Of a DNA stretch of 64,000 nt, positions 62,465 through 64,000 are shown one piece after another; the first letter of the stretch is position 1; each line of letters begins with the position of its first letter. A program made the translations under genes and the position numbers. The notes under the pieces were generated by a model. It made no database searches. It worked only from the letters and a program-made list of their open reading frames with translations, and had not been told where the DNA came from. The DNA comes from Bog-756 sp963704615. GTDB taxonomy: Bacteria; Actinomycetota; Acidimicrobiia; Acidimicrobiales; RAAP-2. The DNA is taken from the NCBI GenBank assembly GCA_963704615.1, contig OY969923.1:1612001-1676000 (forward strand), in the 5' to 3' direction.

Positions 62465-63574
62465 ATGACGGCTGCTGTAACGGGAACGCCTTCTCGTCGC
62501 GTTGTAGTCGTGGGCGGGTCCCTGGTGGGCCTGTCCATGGGCATCGCCCTCGCCCAGCAAGGCGCTGTCGTCACGGTACTCGAGCGAACGCCGCGTGCCG
62601 GGTACGGGGGCGGTGGCGGACTCGGTATCGACGTGGACTTGTTGAATCGGGTCACCGGCCTGGTCGGCAGCCCTCCGGTCTGTCAGGGGCCCGATCGGGC
62701 GACGACCGCATGGCCGCTGCTCGCGGAGTGGCTAGAGGCACAGGCTCGTACAGTGCCCGGTGTGGAGATCCGACGTGGCGCCGACGTCGTCCAGGTCGGC
62801 GACGGCTGGGCCCGCACTGCTGACGGGCTTCACGTCGAAGCCGATCTCGTGGTCGGGGCCGATGGGGCGCGGAGCACGGTCCGCCGATTTGTCTCGCCCG
62901 ACCGACCCGACGCCGTCTACGCCGGCATCGTGCTCTGGCGGGCCATGGTGCCTGAGGCCGATCTGCGCGCGGCCATCCCGCGGCTCCGACCGGACGAGCC
63001 CTCCCGCGAGTACTACTCGGGACCCTACCGGCTGGTGACCTACCTGGTGCCAGGTCCTGACGGTTCGAGTGAGCCGGGGGGTCGACGGCTGAACCTGGTT
63101 TGGTATGACCCTGCCCGCTCCGAGCTGCTGGCCAGTCTTGGACTGCTCGACGGCGACACCGTCCACGGATCGCTGGCTTCCGCCGACGTGCCTGGGTCGC
63201 TTCGCCACGAGTTGGGGAGGATGGCGAGCCAGCGGTGGCCGACGCCATGGCGGGAGGCGATCGAGATCGCCGTGAAGCGCTCGTTGGTCTTCGGCACTCC
63301 AGTCGTTCAATACCGGCCCGACCGTCTGATCCGCGACCGGGTGGCAATAGCCGGAGATGCCGCCCACGCCGCCTCGCCGATGGTGGGAGGCGGCTTCCGG
63401 CAGGGCCTCTACGACGTTGTCGCACTCGCGGCCGGCTTGAGTCAGGGCGCTCACGTCCCCATGGCCGACGTGGTTCTCGGCTACGAGCAGGACCGATTGC
63501 CTCCGGCCCAAGCGCACGTCGAGCGCAGCCAGATGGCGACCGCTCACTACCTCGAGGGCCAGGACCGGACCTGA
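62465..63574 (+). CDS. FAD-dependent monooxygenase
   Basis: A 369-residue group A flavin monooxygenase (PHBH/UbiH-like). The N-terminal Rossmann motif is VVVVGGSLVGLSMGIALAQQ. The middle DG motif is LVVGADGARSTVRRF, and the GD motif is RVAIAGDAAHAASPMVGGG. The enzyme should use NAD(P)H and O2 to hydroxylate a small aromatic or similar compound in the cytoplasm. GCTGxxG is slightly changed to GGSLVG at the FAD loop. No regulator is adjacent. Confidence 0.88.
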   Translation: MTAAVTGTPSRRVVVVGGSLVGLSMGIALAQQGAVVTVLERTPRAGYGGGGGLGIDVDLLNRVTGLVGSPPVCQGPDRATTAWPLLAEWLEAQARTVPGVEIRRGADVVQVGDGWARTADGLHVEADLVVGADGARSTVRRFVSPDRPDAVYAGIVLWRAMVPEADLRAAIPRLRPDEPSREYYSGPYRLVTYLVPGPDGSSEPGGRRLNLVWYDPARSELLASLGLLDGDTVHGSLASADVPGSLRHELGRMASQRWPTPWREAIEIAVKRSLVFGTPVVQYRPDRLIRDRVAIAGDAAHAASPMVGGGFRQGLYDVVALAAGLSQGAHVPMADVVLGYEQDRLPPAQAHVERSQMATAHYLEGQDRT

Positions 63575-63846
63575 TTGTGGGCCTTTTGGCGGTATGGTCC
63601 CCGTCGGCTGGGCCGTCTGGGTGGATCGGGCCCCACGCAGCGCCGCCGACGGACGGGTTGCCCCACACCCCCCCGGCCTTCCACGAGCGCCAAGATCGAG
63701 GCGAGGAGACGGCCTGCTACCCGAGCCGCGCCGTGCGGCGGATGCAAAGAATGGGCGAAGGAGTCGCTATAGGACGCGCAGATGGCTTCGTTGGCGGTGG
63801 GGTGATAACCGAAGCTCGCACGGGGCAGATGAATCCATTGTGGGAT
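63575..63846. other. Gap without a recognisable gene
   Basis: Frames on both strands are open because of high GC, but none carries a family motif. Confidence 0.4.
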
Positions 63847-63975
63847 TCACCCATCCCCGGCGAGGATTGAACTTGGCCCGCCTGCCCAGTAGCAGGGCCC
63901 GTCGCCCGGGGCGGCGATAACAAGTAAGGCATTGTCCGGCGACGGAATCGGAAGTGTGTTGGCTACGGCAACCAT
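63847..63975 (-). pseudogene. Short ORF resembling the start of a glycosidase-like gene
   Basis: From ATG 63975 the minus strand encodes 42 residues, including LPIPSPDNALLVIAAPGDGP and CYWAGGPSSILAGDG, then stop. AAGGAGG lies 10 nt upstream. The P-PDxALLVxAAPxxGP..WxGxPSxxLAG pattern resembles the start of some actinobacterial glycosidase-like proteins from memory. No continuation is found in other frames, so it may be a truncated gene or a short peptide. Confidence 0.3.
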
Positions 63976-64000
63976 TCCTTTGATTCCTCCTTGTCTTCGA

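Noticed and set aside
63912..63929. A further copy of the CGATAA/TTATCG motif
   Set aside because: Only part of the motif matches, with a 3-nt insertion, and it falls inside a short coding-like frame.

Overview
The window looks like a chromosomal segment of a high-GC actinobacterium. GTG and TTG starts are common and genes are tightly packed with ATGA/GTGA overlaps. The left half has an actinobacterial gene order: an mtrA-mtrB-GerMN lipoprotein set, a whiG-type sigma factor next to rpsB-tsf-pyrH-frr-cdsA-dxr-rseP-ispG-proS, then rimP-nusA-ylxR-infB-rbfA-truB-ribF. Long Ala/Pro-rich and acidic extensions on housekeeping proteins and a wax-ester/DGAT acyltransferase fit an Acidimicrobiia-like lineage, but that placement is inference.

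Layout. 1-1012: end of nadD, a small membrane protein and rsfS. 1022-3884 (minus): two-component system with a GerMN lipoprotein. 3940-5619 (minus): orphan peptide-type ABC binding lipoprotein. 5850-7615: tyrosine recombinase and WhiG-like sigma factor. 7798-26712: translation, isoprenoid (MEP), phospholipid, rRNA/tRNA-maturation and flavin genes, almost all on the plus strand. 26760-29140 (minus): orn and an acyl-CoA ligase. 29353-31379: dut and a WS/DGAT acyltransferase. 31500-31572: tRNA-Gly(GCC).

From the tRNA rightwards the character changes. Gaps are longer and more AT-rich, genes are regulatory, secreted or catabolic, and insertion-sequence debris appears. The last 24 nt of the tRNA-Gly region (31551-31574) recur exactly at 45982-46005. 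This is the pattern left by integration at a tRNA 3' end and outlines a 14.4-kb island. The island holds a secreted triple-repeat protein, a small zinc-ribbon ORF, a divergent TetR/DUF4242-cyclase and DUF4242/methyltransferase/flavoprotein module, a small HTH protein, a membrane GGDEF-EAL protein, a DHA2 exporter and an alpha/beta hydrolase. No integrase was seen inside it.

46.4-64 kb is further accessory DNA: a secreted GH3 glycosidase, istB and DDE-transposase remnants, a pRiA4b ORF-3-like protein, small secreted proteins, a MerR/AurF-like diiron oxygenase pair, a histidine-kinase fragment, a 1,846-residue surface protein with five near-identical 115-residue repeats, and a FAD monooxygenase.

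The most novel-looking signals are the DUF4242-nucleotidyl cyclase fusion and its divergent neighbours, the tRNA-Gly island with its recurring CGATAA...TTATCG palindromes, an apparent ATA start codon for ylxR, and a repeated TANNNT-(6-9 nt)-start-codon layout that suggests leaderless transcription.
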